Counted from the first letter of the stretch, positions 46,315 through 55,488 are shown. The stretch: DNA of 64,000 nt from Pseudorhodoferax sp. Leaf274 (GCF_001422445.1 NZ_LMNA01000005.1:145006-209005), one strand, 5' to 3'. Notes: generated by a model from the sequence alone, not told the origin. Program-made: numbers and translations.

Positions 46315-47577
46315 TCATTGCGGCAGCAGGCCCAGGGCCTGGCGCAGCGCGGAAACGGCCTGGTGCACGGCCACGCGGGCGCGTGCGCCCTGGCGTTCGG
46401 CCTCGTAGGCCTCCAGCTCCACGCGCAGGCGGTTGGGCAGGTCGGTCTCGCCCAGGCGGAACGAGGTCTCGAAGAAGCCGCGCGTCTGCACCGCCAGTGC
46501 CGTGCGCCGCGCGGCGGCCGTGGCCACGGCCTCGGCCGCGGCCAGGCGCGCGCGCGCCACGGCGGCGTCGGCGGCGAGGCGCTGGGCCTGCAGCGCGCGC
46601 TGCTGCTCGGCCTCGATGCGCTCGGCGCTGGCCGTGGCCACCTTGGCGCGGTGGGCCGAGGCCGCGCCCAGCGGCACGCGCACGCCGAAGCTCAGGCTGT
46701 GCGCGTTGGACTCGCCGCGCGCGCCGCGCTCGCGGGTGACCAGCAGCGCCAGTTCGGGGTTGGCGCGCTTGCGCACGGCGGCCAGGTCCTGCGCATGGGC
46801 GGCCAGGCGCGCGCGGTCGTCGAGTTCGGCCAGCGCGGGATGGGTGGCATCGGCCGGATCGGCCTGCGCCGGCGGCAGCGGCTCGGCGGCGGCACAGGTG
46901 TCGGCGTTGCCGGCCACGGGCTGCACGCCCAGCGCCGCCAGCGCCTGGCGCGCCTGCACCACGGCCAGGGCGGCCTGCGCGCTGTCGGCCTCGGCCAGGG
47001 CGAGCGCGCCGTCGGCCTGGTTGCGGTCGGCGCGCGCCAGATCGCCGGACGCCACGCGCCGCGCCACGTCGCGCGCCAGCCGCGTGGCACTGTCCTCGCG
47101 CGCCGCGGCGGCCTGCTGCTCCAGCAGCGCCAGCTGCAAGGCCCACCAGGCCTCGCGCAGCTCGCCGGCCAGCCGCCATTGCGCGGCCCGCAGCCGGCTC
47201 TCCAGCGCCAGGCCCTCGGCGTCGGCCTGGGCCTGCACCAGCCCCTGCTCGCGCGGCAGCCACAGCGGCACGGCCACGCCGGCCTCGATCTCGCGCGCGC
47301 CGTCGTTGCCGGTCAGCCGGTCCGACTTGAGCGCGGCCTCCAGCGCCGGTGGCTCGGGTGTCCAGCGGTTCGCGGCCTCGCGCTGGGCCTGGCCGGCATC
47401 GCGCCGTGCGGCGGTGCCGGCCTGTTCCGGCTGCCGTGCCCAGGCCTGGGCGAAGGCCTCGGCCAGGCTGCTGGCGGAAACGGGCGGCGTCTGGGCCAGC
47501 ACCGGCAAGGCGGCCAGCGCCAGCGCAGCGATGCCCAGCCGGCGGCAGGCCCGCCGGGGCGAAAACTTCCAATGCAT
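46315..47577 (-). CDS. czcC: Outer-membrane efflux channel, CzcC (TolC) type
   Basis: A 420-residue TolC-family protein: signal peptide (about 1-29), then two OEP repeats rich in long Ala/Arg/Glu helices (for example LRAAQWRLAGELREAWWALQ and DLPNRLRVELEAYEAERQGA). The segment VAVPLWLPREQGLVQA is typical of CzcC. No lipobox Cys is clear. First pump gene of the operon, 23 bases before the His-rich gene and 71 bases after the czcI-like gene. Confidence 0.9.
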   Translation of the reverse strand: MHWKFSPRRACRRLGIAALALAALPVLAQTPPVSASSLAEAFAQAWARQPEQAGTAARRDAGQAQREAANRWTPEPPALEAALKSDRLTGNDGAREIEAGVAVPLWLPREQGLVQAQADAEGLALESRLRAAQWRLAGELREAWWALQLALLEQQAAAAREDSATRLARDVARRVASGDLARADRNQADGALALAEADSAQAALAVVQARQALAALGVQPVAGNADTCAAAEPLPPAQADPADATHPALAELDDRARLAAHAQDLAAVRKRANPELALLVTRERGARGESNAHSLSFGVRVPLGAASAHRAKVATASAERIEAEQQRALQAQRLAADAAVARARLAAAEAVATAAARRTALAVQTRGFFETSFRLGETDLPNRLRVELEAYEAERQGARARVAVHQAVSALRQALGLLPQ

Positions 47578-47648
47578 GCGAATCCTCGTTGCAGCGGACG
47601 GCTGTCCGCGAACCGGCCCGTGCGGGGGCCGACCAAAGCCTCAGCGGC

Positions 47649-47993
47649 TCAGGCGAGGCAGCGGTGGGGCGGGCGGATCAGCCGCTCGGGCACGCCGTCC
47701 GTGATGCTGCGCGCGTAGGGCGTGGCGTGCCGCAACTGCGGCAAGGCCGGCGCCAGCGCCGCAGGCCAGCCCAGCAGCGCCGCGCACAGGCCGCCGAGGC
47801 AGCCCACGCAATCGAGATGCGGCACCTGCGGGCCGTTGTCGGCCTGCGCGGGCTCGTCCGCGTCCAGGTGCAGGTGGTGGCCGAAGTGCGCCTGCGCGGT
47901 CACGGTCTCGTGCCGGCACACCTCGGCCGCCGCCGACCAGGTGGCCTGCAGCACGAGCAAGAGCATCAGCACGACGGAGAGGAAACGGCGCAT
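47649..47993 (-). CDS. czcI: CzcI-like metal-resistance periplasmic protein
   Basis: A 114-residue exported protein that matches CzcI of Cupriavidus in layout: N-terminus [29 protein letters not shown], the His cluster [10 protein letters not shown] and the pair of Cys in [11 protein letters not shown]. CzcI is implicated in regulating czcCBA. Placed at the head of the operon, as in Cupriavidus czcICBA, and facing the two-component regulator across a 121-base spacer. The in-frame extension upstream crosses the palindromic operator and is not expected to be translated. Confidence 0.82.
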   Translation of the reverse strand: MRRFLSVVLMLLLVLQATWSAAAEVCRHETVTAQAHFGHHLHLDADEPAQADNGPQVPHLDCVGCLGGLCAALLGWPAALAPALPQLRHATPYARSITDGVPERLIRPPHRCLA

Positions 47994-48063
47994 GGAATGG
48001 GTGGTTGCCTGGCAGCAGCGGCGCGAGTGTAGCGGCCGGACCTGGCGCCTGCGCCGCCCGTTC

Positions 48064-48081
48064 GATGACAAATTTGTCATC
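48064..48081. promoter_or_regulatory. Perfect 18-bp palindrome, CusR/CopR-type operator
   Basis: GATGACAAATTTGTCATC is its own reverse complement. Its core ATGACAA-AT-TTGTCAT equals the E. coli CusR box consensus ATGACAA-NN-TTGTCAT. It lies in the spacer between the leftward czc operon (71 bases from its first start) and the rightward response regulator gene (34 bases from its start). It is therefore well placed to control both directions by the neighbouring response regulator. Confidence 0.88.
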
Positions 48082-48114
48082 GGAACGGCGCCCGGCCGCA
48101 CCCCACAATGCCGC

Positions 48115-48792
48115 ATGCAATTGCTGGTGATCGAAGACGAAACCAAGCTCGCGCTGTACCTGCAGAAGGGCCTGCGCGAGGAAGGCTTCGCGGTGGACGT
48201 GGCGCACGACGGCCTGAGCGGACTGGAGGCCGCCGCGCAGCACCCCTACGACCTCGTCGTGCTCGACGGCATGCTGCCCGGGCTCGACGGCCTGGCCGTG
48301 CTGGCCGCGCTGCGCCAGAGCCGCCAGACCCCCGTGCTGATGCTGACCGCGCGCGGCGAGGTCGAGGACCGTGTGCGCGGCCTGCGCAGCGGCGCCGACG
48401 ACTACCTGGTCAAGCCCTTCGCCTTCTCCGAGCTGGTGGCGCGCATCCAGGTGCTGCTGCGGCGGTCGACCGCCGCGCCGGCCGAGGCCACGGTGCTGCG
48501 CCTGGCCGACCTGGAAGTCGACCTGATCCGCCGCCGCGTCGTGCGCGCCGGCCAGCGCGTGGACCTCACCAACAAGGAGTTCAACCTGCTCACGCTGCTG
48601 CTGCGCCGCCAGGGCGCGGTGCTGTCGCGCACCGAGCTGGCGGCCCAGGTCTGGGGCATGAACTTCGACAGCGAGACCAACGTGGTCGAGGTGGCCGTGC
48701 GCCGGCTGCGCGACAAGGTGGATCGCCCGTTCGAGCGGCCTTTGCTGCACACGGTGCGCGGCATGGGCTACGTGCTCGAAGCGCGCGCATGA
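48115..48792 (+). CDS. czcR: Heavy-metal response regulator, CusR/CzcR/IrlR type
   Basis: A 225-residue OmpR-family regulator. The receiver has Asp51 in [13 protein letters not shown] and Lys100 in DDYLVKPF. The winged HTH includes [40 protein letters not shown] and [11 protein letters not shown], all typical of the metal-responsive CusR/CopR/CzcR branch. The start is 34 bases after the palindromic operator. The stop overlaps the sensor gene start in ATGA. Expected to activate the efflux operon and its own operon. Confidence 0.92.
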   Translation: MQLLVIEDETKLALYLQKGLREEGFAVDVAHDGLSGLEAAAQHPYDLVVLDGMLPGLDGLAVLAALRQSRQTPVLMLTARGEVEDRVRGLRSGADDYLVKPFAFSELVARIQVLLRRSTAAPAEATVLRLADLEVDLIRRRVVRAGQRVDLTNKEFNLLTLLLRRQGAVLSRTELAAQVWGMNFDSETNVVEVAVRRLRDKVDRPFERPLLHTVRGMGYVLEARA

Positions 48793-50207
48793 GCGATGCA
48801 CCGGGCCACCCCCAGCCGGCGCGTCCCGGCCTGGCGGCACGGGCCGCGGGCCGGCGAGTGCCTGTGATCCGCAGCCTCGGCGCGCAACTGTCGCTCTGGC
48901 TCGCGCTGCAGTCGCTGGCCGGGCTCGGCCTGGTCTGCGGCGCGCTGTACCTGGCGCTGGACTGGACGCTGGCCCAGCGCCGCCACGAGACGCTGGCGCA
49001 GAAGGAGACCGCCGTGCGCGAGCTGCTGGCCGAGGGCCGCGCCGAGCACCGCCCCGAGGAGCTGCCGCATGTGCTGGACGACATGCTGGCCGGCCATGGC
49101 GACCTGGCGTTGCAGCTGGTCGACGGCGCCGGCCGCACGGTGTTCGTGCGCGCCCTGCCCGCGGACGTGGAAGCGCCGGCGCACCGCTTCGCCGTGGCCG
49201 TCGACGGCTGGCCCGCGCCCATGCAGGCCACCTTGCAGCTGGACCCGCGCGCCGACGCCGCGCTGCTGCGGCGCATGGCCTGGCTGCTGGTGCTGGCCGC
49301 GCTGGGCGGCACGGCCGTCATCTCGCTGGGCGGCTGGCTGCTGGTGCGCCTGGGCCTGGCGCCCCTGCGCCAGCTGGCGGCGCAGACCGGCCAGCTCGAT
49401 GCCGACACGTTGGCCCAGCGCCTGGACGGCCGTGCGCAGCCGGCGGAGCTGCAGCCGTTGATCGCGCAGTTCAACGCGCTGCTGGACCGCCTGGCCGCGG
49501 CCTACGCGCAGATGGAGGCCTTCAACGCCGACGTGGCGCACGAACTCAACACGCCGCTGGCCACGCTGATCAGCGGCAGCGAGCTGGCGTTGCGCAAGTC
49601 GCGCAGCCTGGCCGAGCTGCAGGAGGTGCTGGGTTCCAACCTCGAAGAGCTGGACCGGCTGGCGCACATCGTGGCCGACATGCTGTTCCTCTCGCGCGCG
49701 CAACGCGGCATCGGCGCGCGGCGCACGCAGGTGGCCAGCCTGGCGGCACTGGCGGCCGAGGTGGCCGAGTTCCACGAGGCCGCGCTGCAGCAGGCCGCGC
49801 TCGTGGTGCGCATCGAGGGCGACGCGGCCGCCGCGGTCGATGCGGGCCTGCTGCAGCGTGCGCTGTCCAACCTGCTCGGCAATGCCACGCGGCATGCCGC
49901 GCCGGGCAGCACGGTGTTGCTGCGGATCGCAGGGGATGGGGACCGCACCGAGATCACCGTCGACAACGCCGGCCCGGCCATCGCGCCCGCGCACCTGCCG
50001 CGCCTGTTCGACCGCTTCTTCCGGGCCGACCCGGCGCGCAGCCAGGCCGACCAGCACCACGGCCTGGGCCTGGCCATCGTGGCCGCGATCGCGCGCATGC
50101 ACGGCGGCGGCACGCTGGCCGACTCCAGCGACGGACGCACGCGCATCGGCCTGTGGCTGAGCGCCGCGCAGATGACGCAAACGTCACCGAACGGTGCGGC
50201 TTCCTGA
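48789..50207 (+). CDS. czcS: Heavy-metal sensor histidine kinase, CusS/CzcS/IrlS type
   Basis: A 472-residue inner-membrane sensor. After a basic N-terminal stretch comes TM1 (about 38-60), a short periplasmic domain (about 60-160, with a few His such as [12 protein letters not shown]), TM2 (about 163-187), HAMP, HisKA with His251 in [14 protein letters not shown], and HATPase with DNAGPAIAP and [18 protein letters not shown]. Translationally coupled to the regulator (ATGA). The periplasmic domain should sense the metal ion; which metal is not evident. Confidence 0.9.
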   Translation: MSDAPGHPQPARPGLAARAAGRRVPVIRSLGAQLSLWLALQSLAGLGLVCGALYLALDWTLAQRRHETLAQKETAVRELLAEGRAEHRPEELPHVLDDMLAGHGDLALQLVDGAGRTVFVRALPADVEAPAHRFAVAVDGWPAPMQATLQLDPRADAALLRRMAWLLVLAALGGTAVISLGGWLLVRLGLAPLRQLAAQTGQLDADTLAQRLDGRAQPAELQPLIAQFNALLDRLAAAYAQMEAFNADVAHELNTPLATLISGSELALRKSRSLAELQEVLGSNLEELDRLAHIVADMLFLSRAQRGIGARRTQVASLAALAAEVAEFHEAALQQAALVVRIEGDAAAAVDAGLLQRALSNLLGNATRHAAPGSTVLLRIAGDGDRTEITVDNAGPAIAPAHLPRLFDRFFRADPARSQADQHHGLGLAIVAAIARMHGGGTLADSSDGRTRIGLWLSAAQMTQTSPNGAAS

Positions 50208-50273
50208 GGTTCGGGTTTCCAGAATCGGAGGCACCGCGCAACACCGCGCGGGCCATTCGACAAAGGAAACACC

Positions 50274-50639
50274 ATGACTCGCCCATCCGCCCTCCTGCTC
50301 TCCGTGGCCGCTGCCTTCGCACTGGCCCAGCCCGCGTTCGCGTCCGACACCCAGGCTCTCACGCGCGAGCAGGTGCGCGCCCAGGTGCTGCAGGCGCAGG
50401 CCCGTGGCCAGCTGCCGGCCGGCGGCGAAGCCGGTGTCTGGGCGGCGCCTGCCACGGGCACGCCGCTGAGCCGCGCACAGGTGCTGCGCGAATTGGCCGC
50501 ATCCGGCCCCCTGCCCTCGGGCGAGGTCGGCGACATCGGCCAGCTGGCGGCCGACCACCGCGACACGAGCCGCGCCGAAGTGCGCGCGCAGGCCGTGCAT
50601 GCCGTGCGCGCGGGCGGGTTGCCGGGCGGGGAACTCTGA
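50274..50639 (+). CDS. DUF4148 domain-containing exported protein
   Basis: A 121-residue small periplasmic protein: signal peptide (1-24, ending AFASD), then two DUF4148-type repeats, LTREQVRAQVLQAQARG near residue 28 and SRAEVRAQAVHAVRAGG near 101, with an LSRAQVLREL between. DUF4148 proteins are abundant in Burkholderiales and often next to two-component systems; function unknown. It follows the sensor kinase after 66 bases and has AAAGGA upstream, so it may be induced by the same system. Confidence 0.85.
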   Translation: MTRPSALLLSVAAAFALAQPAFASDTQALTREQVRAQVLQAQARGQLPAGGEAGVWAAPATGTPLSRAQVLRELAASGPLPSGEVGDIGQLAADHRDTSRAEVRAQAVHAVRAGGLPGGEL

Positions 50640-50649
50640 GCCGGCCTGC

Positions 50650-51348
50650 CTAACAGGGAAGCACGGCCGGCCATTGGTCCGTCGCCACCATGTCCTGCAG
50701 CGACCGGCCCTGGCGCCAGTCCTGCAGCTCCAGCATGGGCTTGGGATAGAACGCCGGCACCGGCCCCAGGCACAGCACGGCGATGGCCTGCGCGCCTGCG
50801 GGCAGTTGCAGCAGCTGCCCCAGCGCGGCGGGCTCGAACAGCGAGACCCAGCCCATGCCCAGGTTCTCGGCCCGCGCCGCCAGCCACAGGTTCTGGATCG
50901 CGCAGGCGGCCGAGCACAGCGCCATGTCGCGCGGCATCGTGCGCCGGCCGAACAGCGTGCCGTCGTCGGGCGCCAGCACCGCCACCAGCAGTTCCGCGCA
51001 GTCGCGCACGCCCTCGACCTTGAGCGCGAGGAACTCGTCGGTCCGCTGCTGCATCGCCGCAGCCGTGGCCAGCCGCTCCTGTTCGACCAGCAGCGCGATG
51101 CCTTCGCGCAGCGCGGGGTCGCGCACGCGGATCAGCCGCCAGGGCTGCATCAGGCCGACGGAGGGCGCGCAATGGGCTGCGCGCAGCATGCGCTCGAGCA
51201 CCTCGTCGGGCACCGACTGCCCAGGAACGAAATGCCGCATGTCGCGGCGCGCGTGCAGCACGCCGTACACGGCGGCCCGGTCCTGCGCGCAGAAGTGGGC
51301 TGGCGGTGCGCCACCGGGCGCGGTCAAGAGGCTTTCAGGCTGGGGCAT
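50650..51348 (-). CDS. bluB: 5,6-dimethylbenzimidazole synthase BluB
   Basis: A 232-residue flavin-destructase that turns reduced FMN into dimethylbenzimidazole, the lower ligand of cobalamin. The BluB-specific segments are present: RRDMRHFVPG, AAHCAPSVGLMQPWRLIRV, ARAENLGMGWVSLFEPAALG and LCLGPVPAFYPKPMLE. The ATG at 51348 is chosen; an open extension upstream is unconserved. It stands alone here, convergent with the DUF4148 gene; no other cobalamin gene or B12 riboswitch is visible in the window. Confidence 0.92.
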   Translation of the reverse strand: MPQPESLLTAPGGAPPAHFCAQDRAAVYGVLHARRDMRHFVPGQSVPDEVLERMLRAAHCAPSVGLMQPWRLIRVRDPALREGIALLVEQERLATAAAMQQRTDEFLALKVEGVRDCAELLVAVLAPDDGTLFGRRTMPRDMALCSAACAIQNLWLAARAENLGMGWVSLFEPAALGQLLQLPAGAQAIAVLCLGPVPAFYPKPMLELQDWRQGRSLQDMVATDQWPAVLPC

Positions 51349-51461
51349 GGCGGCGATTCTCGGCGCCTGGCGGACACGGCCGTCCACGGCACCGGCGTGT
51401 CATGACAGCTTCATGGTTCGCTGCCCATACTGCGCGGTTGTTCATCTCTCGCAGCGCACGC

Positions 51462-53621
51462 ATGCCGACTTCCGCCTGTCTCCCCGCCCATCCGAATGCA
51501 TTCGCGCTGCGCGCCGTCGCCCTGGCCGCGTTGCTGGCGCTGTCTGCCTGCGGCGGCGGGGACGATGCACCCTATGCCATTCCCGCAGCCCCCGCCGGCC
51601 TGGGCACCGAGACCATCGACGTCGCCGCGCGCGCGGCGACCAGCATGCCGGCGTCGCGCACCGACGTGCCCAGGTACCGCGAGGATGCCACCGCCTACAA
51701 CTCCGGCCGGCACGATGCGACAGCCAATGGCAACAACGCCTGCTACGCAGACCACACGACCAACAGCACGCTGCGCATCCTGTCGGGCTTCCTGGACATC
51801 TGGGAGCCGTCCGAACGCAAGATGAACGGCTTCAGGGCGTCGAACTACGCTGGCATCTTTGCCGATGGCGCGACCACGCCGGACACCAACGTCGCCGGCA
51901 AGGAGGCATGCGACGCGTTTGCCCTGACGGGCTGGAACGGCGTATGGCTCGTTCTCACCACGGACAACACCAACGGCACGGTCGGCCAGGCGCCCACCGC
52001 CGGCACGACGGGGACGGTCAAGAACAGCGCGCTGTTCCTGCAGAACATGGCGTACTCGTCCAAGCTCACCACGCAGACCGCCTACACCGATGCGCAGAAG
52101 GACGAGATCCGGCTGGACGACACCGGCAACAAGGTCACGCGCACGGTGAAGGGCGGCGCGCTGGGCCCGCTGGGCCAGGCCTGGGACGACCTGGCCAAGA
52201 ACCCGAGCTCCGGATGGGGCGACACGAACAGCACGACCAACCCTGCGTTCGGTGCCGTGCTGCAGTTCGTCGACAACGCCACGGTGGGCAACATCGCGTC
52301 CGACAACGGCCCCAAGGGCTTCTACAAGTTCGCGCGCCCCTACCGATGGTCCGCCGCGGACAGCAGCCTGCCCGAGGTCCGCGTGCTGCCCGAGCTGCTG
52401 GCGCGCCGGGCGGCCGGCGCCACGACTGCGGCCGCACAGACCAGCGCCCAGCAGGACTCCGACTTCCCCAGCGGCCACACGGCCGAGTTCGTGCGCTACT
52501 CGATGGCCATCGCCTACGTGGCGCCGCAGCGCTTCCACGAAGCCCTGGCGCGTGGCCTGGAGGCCGGCGAGAACCGCATCCGCGCGGGCATGCACTCGGC
52601 GCTGGGCGTGATGGGGGGGCGCATGCTCGGCTCGTCGGTCTGGATGCCTTTCCTCAAGGGCGCGGGCGACCGCGCACTGGCCTACACCGAAGCCCAGCGG
52701 CTGGCCGTCTTCCAGCAGGCACAACAGCAACTGCGCAGCAAGCTGGGCGTGGCCACGGGCGTCGAACTGTGGAATGCCGCGCACGCGGCCAGCGTCGGCG
52801 AGGACCGCTTCTCCGATTTCGCCGCCGCGAAGGCAGAGTACCTGCGCCGCCTGACCTTCGGCTTCGCCAAGGACAGCGCCAAGGCCGGCAGGCCCGCGGT
52901 CGTGCCCAAGGGCATGGAGACGCTGCTGGAAACCCGTTTCCCCTACCTGAGCGCCGACCAGCGCCGCGCCGTGCTCAAGACCACAGCCATCGATTCGGGC
53001 TATCCCGTGCTGGACGACGAGGAAGGCTTCGGCCGCCTGAACCTGTTCGATGCGGCCAGCGGCTACGGCAGGCTGGAAGCCGACGTGACCGTCACCATGA
53101 ACGACAGCACCGACGGCTTCTGTGTCTCGGGCTTCTGTTCCTTCGACCGTTGGCGCAACGACATCGGCGGCGCGGGCAAGCTGACCAAGCAGGGCACCGG
53201 CACGCTGGCCCTGACGGGCGCCAACACCTACAGCGGCGGCACCATCGTGGCGGCCGGCACCCTGCGTGCGGACTCGGCAACGGCGATGGGCACGGGCGCG
53301 GTCTACGTCGATGGCGGCACGCTGGCCACGCACGGCACCCAGGTGCAAGTGGCGGGCACGTACACGCAGAAGTCCGGCACGCTGCGCCTGGCACTGTCCA
53401 GCAGCACGGCCGGCACGCTGGTGGTGGGCGACCACGCCGCGCTGGCGGGCGCGCTCCAGGTCACGTTTGCCAACGGCTACGCACCCAAGGCCGGCGACAC
53501 CATCGTGGTGCTCACCGCCAAGGGCGTGCACAACAGCTTCGCCACCGTGGCCGTGGACGGCTTTGCCAAGTCCACGGTGCGCTATGGCGACACCAGCGTG
53601 ACGATCACGCTCGCCAGCTGA
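51462..53621 (+). CDS. PAP2-type acid phosphatase fused to an autotransporter-type beta-strand repeat
   Basis: A 719-residue exported protein. Signal peptide with lipobox LSAC at about residue 29, then a class A/PAP2 phosphatase domain. Motif 1 is K-GFYKFA-RP (Lys285, Arg292), motif 2 is PSGH (His339) and motif 3 is R-IRAGM-H (Arg372, His378). In motif 3 the final Asp is Gly and the usual Ser before Arg is Asn. From about residue 570 there is a PATR-like repeat (GAGKLTKQGTGTLALTGANT, then YSGGT) and a beta-rich tail, but no outer-membrane barrel. Internal ATGs make the start slightly uncertain (51402 is the alternative). Confidence 0.83.
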   Translation: MPTSACLPAHPNAFALRAVALAALLALSACGGGDDAPYAIPAAPAGLGTETIDVAARAATSMPASRTDVPRYREDATAYNSGRHDATANGNNACYADHTTNSTLRILSGFLDIWEPSERKMNGFRASNYAGIFADGATTPDTNVAGKEACDAFALTGWNGVWLVLTTDNTNGTVGQAPTAGTTGTVKNSALFLQNMAYSSKLTTQTAYTDAQKDEIRLDDTGNKVTRTVKGGALGPLGQAWDDLAKNPSSGWGDTNSTTNPAFGAVLQFVDNATVGNIASDNGPKGFYKFARPYRWSAADSSLPEVRVLPELLARRAAGATTAAAQTSAQQDSDFPSGHTAEFVRYSMAIAYVAPQRFHEALARGLEAGENRIRAGMHSALGVMGGRMLGSSVWMPFLKGAGDRALAYTEAQRLAVFQQAQQQLRSKLGVATGVELWNAAHAASVGEDRFSDFAAAKAEYLRRLTFGFAKDSAKAGRPAVVPKGMETLLETRFPYLSADQRRAVLKTTAIDSGYPVLDDEEGFGRLNLFDAASGYGRLEADVTVTMNDSTDGFCVSGFCSFDRWRNDIGGAGKLTKQGTGTLALTGANTYSGGTIVAAGTLRADSATAMGTGAVYVDGGTLATHGTQVQVAGTYTQKSGTLRLALSSSTAGTLVVGDHAALAGALQVTFANGYAPKAGDTIVVLTAKGVHNSFATVAVDGFAKSTVRYGDTSVTITLAS

Positions 53622-53640
53622 CGCGGCGTCGCGCCCGCGG

Positions 53641-53662
53641 CCGCGCAGCCTTTGCTGCGCGG
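53641..53662. terminator. Hairpin between convergent genes
   Basis: CCGCGCAGC (53641-53649) and GCTGCGCGG (53654-53662) form a perfect 9-bp stem with a 4-base CTTT loop in the 56-base gap between the phosphatase stop and the SDR stop. It could act as a bidirectional terminator; there is no T tract on either side, so its strength is unclear. Confidence 0.5.
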
Positions 53663-53677
53663 GCTGCGTCCGGCGGC

Positions 53678-54553
53678 TCAGTCCGCGTAGCCCGCGTGCG
53701 CGATGTCCGCCAACAGCGTGCTGCCGCGCGGCTGCCAGTCCAGCAGCGCGCGCGTTTGCACGCTCGATGCCGGCATGTCGGCCGCCGCGAAGTGGGCGAA
53801 CCAGCCGAAATGCGCCGGCTCGCGCGCGGCAACGGGCAGGCCCAGCGCCGCGCCGATGGCCTCGGCGATCTGGCGGAAGGCGATGCCTTCCTCTGCCACC
53901 GCGTGGTAGGCCGGCGCGGTGGCGCCCTGCTCCAGCACCAGCCGGTACAGCGTGGCCGCATCGCTGCGGTGCACCGCGGGCCAGCGGTTGCTGCCGTCGC
54001 CGATGTAGGCCGACACACCGGTCTGGCGCGCGATGCCCACCAGGATGGGCACGAAGCCATGGTCGCCCCGCCCGTGCACCGAGGGCGCGAGCCTGACCGC
54101 CGTGGTGCGTACGCCGCGCGCGGCCAGCGCCCTGGCCGCCGTTTCCGAACGCCGCGGATAGGCCGGCCCTTCCTGCGGCACGTCGTGTTCGGTCGCCATG
54201 CGCCCGGGCGCCAGCATGGCCATGCCCGAGGTCACGACCAGGGGCCGGCCCGTGGCGCCGATGGCCTCGCCCATGGCCTCGATGGCCAGGCGGTCCTGGG
54301 CTGCGTTCTCGGCGAACTTCGAGAAGTCGTGGTTGAAGGCGGTGTGGACCACGGCCTCGGCCTGCGCGGCCTCGCTGCGCAGCAGCGCGAGGTCGTCCAG
54401 CGTGCCGTGCACCACCGCCGCGCCCATGGCCGCGAGGGCGCGGCCCTTGTCCTCGGACCGCGCGAGGCCACGCACACGGTGGCCCGCGTCCACCAACTCC
54501 TGCACCACCGCCGAACCCACCCAGCCGGTGGCCCCTGTCACGAACACTTGCAT
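53678..54553 (-). CDS. Extended/atypical SDR, NAD-dependent epimerase-like
   Basis: A 291-residue atypical short-chain dehydrogenase: N-terminal FVTGATGWVGSAVVQELVDA with the GxxGxxG cofactor motif, then HTAFNHDFSKF, and the family-typical DGSNRWPAVHRSDAATLYRL. The normal Tyr of YxxxK is in YPRRSE, which lacks the Lys, as in many members of this subgroup. The ATG at 54553 has GGAGC upstream. It is divergent from an XRE regulator gene and probably controlled by it. Substrate unknown. Confidence 0.85.
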   Translation of the reverse strand: MQVFVTGATGWVGSAVVQELVDAGHRVRGLARSEDKGRALAAMGAAVVHGTLDDLALLRSEAAQAEAVVHTAFNHDFSKFAENAAQDRLAIEAMGEAIGATGRPLVVTSGMAMLAPGRMATEHDVPQEGPAYPRRSETAARALAARGVRTTAVRLAPSVHGRGDHGFVPILVGIARQTGVSAYIGDGSNRWPAVHRSDAATLYRLVLEQGATAPAYHAVAEEGIAFRQIAEAIGAALGLPVAAREPAHFGWFAHFAAADMPASSVQTRALLDWQPRGSTLLADIAHAGYAD

Positions 54554-54611
54554 GTCTTGCTCCGTTGATTGCACGGATAGAGTGTGGTGCGCGGGCGCGT
54601 TCCGGTGAAGC

Positions 54612-54628
54612 CGGGACCTTATCCCGGT
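54612..54628. promoter_or_regulatory. Candidate operator in SDR/XRE divergent spacer
   Basis: CCGGGA (54612-54617) and TCCCGG (54623-54628) form a perfect inverted repeat around CCTTA, directly followed on the plus strand by TATAGC, a -10-like hexamer 24 bases before the XRE start. Position between the divergent genes suggests binding by the XRE regulator; not proven. Confidence 0.4.
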
Positions 54629-54657
54629 ATAGCTTCTACCCCCTTCGATTGCGTTCC

Positions 54658-55482
54658 ATGGCCGAGCCGACCGCCCTTGCCGATTACCTCAAGTCCTGCC
54701 GCGCGCGGCTCGATCCGCGCGCGCTCGGCTACACGCAGGAACGACGCCGCACGCCGGGCCTGCGGCGCGAGGAGGTGGCCCTGCGCGCGCACATCAGCCC
54801 CACCTGGTACACCTGGCTCGAACAGGGCCGCGGCGGCCCGCCCTCGGCCGAGGTGCTGGAACGCATCGCGCAGGCGCTGTTGCTGACCGAGGTGGAGCGC
54901 GCCCACCTGTTCCTGCTCGGCCTGGGCCATCCGCCCGAGGTGCGGCCGCGGCCACCCAGCGGCATCACGCCGCGGCTGCAGCGCGTGCTCGACGCCATGC
55001 CCGACAGCCCCGCGATGGTCCGCACCGTGACCTGGGACGTGGTGGCCTGGAACCAGGCCGCGGCCGCCGTGCTGACCGACTACGGCGCGCTGCCGCCGTC
55101 CGAGCGCAACGTGCTGCGCATGATGTTCCTGAACCCGCACACGCGCGCCGCGCAGTTCGACTGGCACAGCGTGGCGCGTTTCCTGGTCGCGGTGTTCCGG
55201 GCCGATGTGGCGCGGGCCGGCGCGGGCGCGGCGGTGCAGCCCTTCGTCGAGGAACTCGGTGCCGCCAGCCCCGAGTTCGCGGCACTGTGGCGCGGCAGCG
55301 ATGTGCGCGAGTTCGGCGAAGGCTTGAAGCGCCTGAACCACCGCCAGCTCGGCGAGATCGAACTGGAGTATTCGGCCTTCGCCGTCGATGGACGGCCCGA
55401 CCTGGCCATGGTGGTCTACAACCCCGGTTCGCCGGCCGACGCACAGCGTATCCGCGCGCTGGTCGCCGCCCGCGGGGCCTGA
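54658..55482 (+). CDS. XRE regulator with MmyB-like ligand domain
   Basis: A 274-residue regulator: HTH at about residues 12-75 (GLRREEVALRAHISPTWYTW, LEQGRGGPPSAEVLERIAQA) and a C-terminal MmyB-like domain (about 105-270; TWDVVAWNQAAAAVLTDYGA and LNHRQLGEIELEYSAFAVDG). This architecture is common next to a divergent SDR, as here, where the regulator usually controls the reductase. It is convergent with the TRAP transporter genes, with 6 bases between stops. Confidence 0.9.
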   Translation: MAEPTALADYLKSCRARLDPRALGYTQERRRTPGLRREEVALRAHISPTWYTWLEQGRGGPPSAEVLERIAQALLLTEVERAHLFLLGLGHPPEVRPRPPSGITPRLQRVLDAMPDSPAMVRTVTWDVVAWNQAAAAVLTDYGALPPSERNVLRMMFLNPHTRAAQFDWHSVARFLVAVFRADVARAGAGAAVQPFVEELGAASPEFAALWRGSDVREFGEGLKRLNHRQLGEIELEYSAFAVDGRPDLAMVVYNPGSPADAQRIRALVAARGA

Positions 55483-55488
55483 CGCGGC

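Noticed and set aside
50208..50273. Possible cobalamin riboswitch near bluB
   Set aside because: bluB reads the other way, and neither this gap nor the 113 bases upstream of bluB contains a B12-box-like sequence or enough room for the aptamer.
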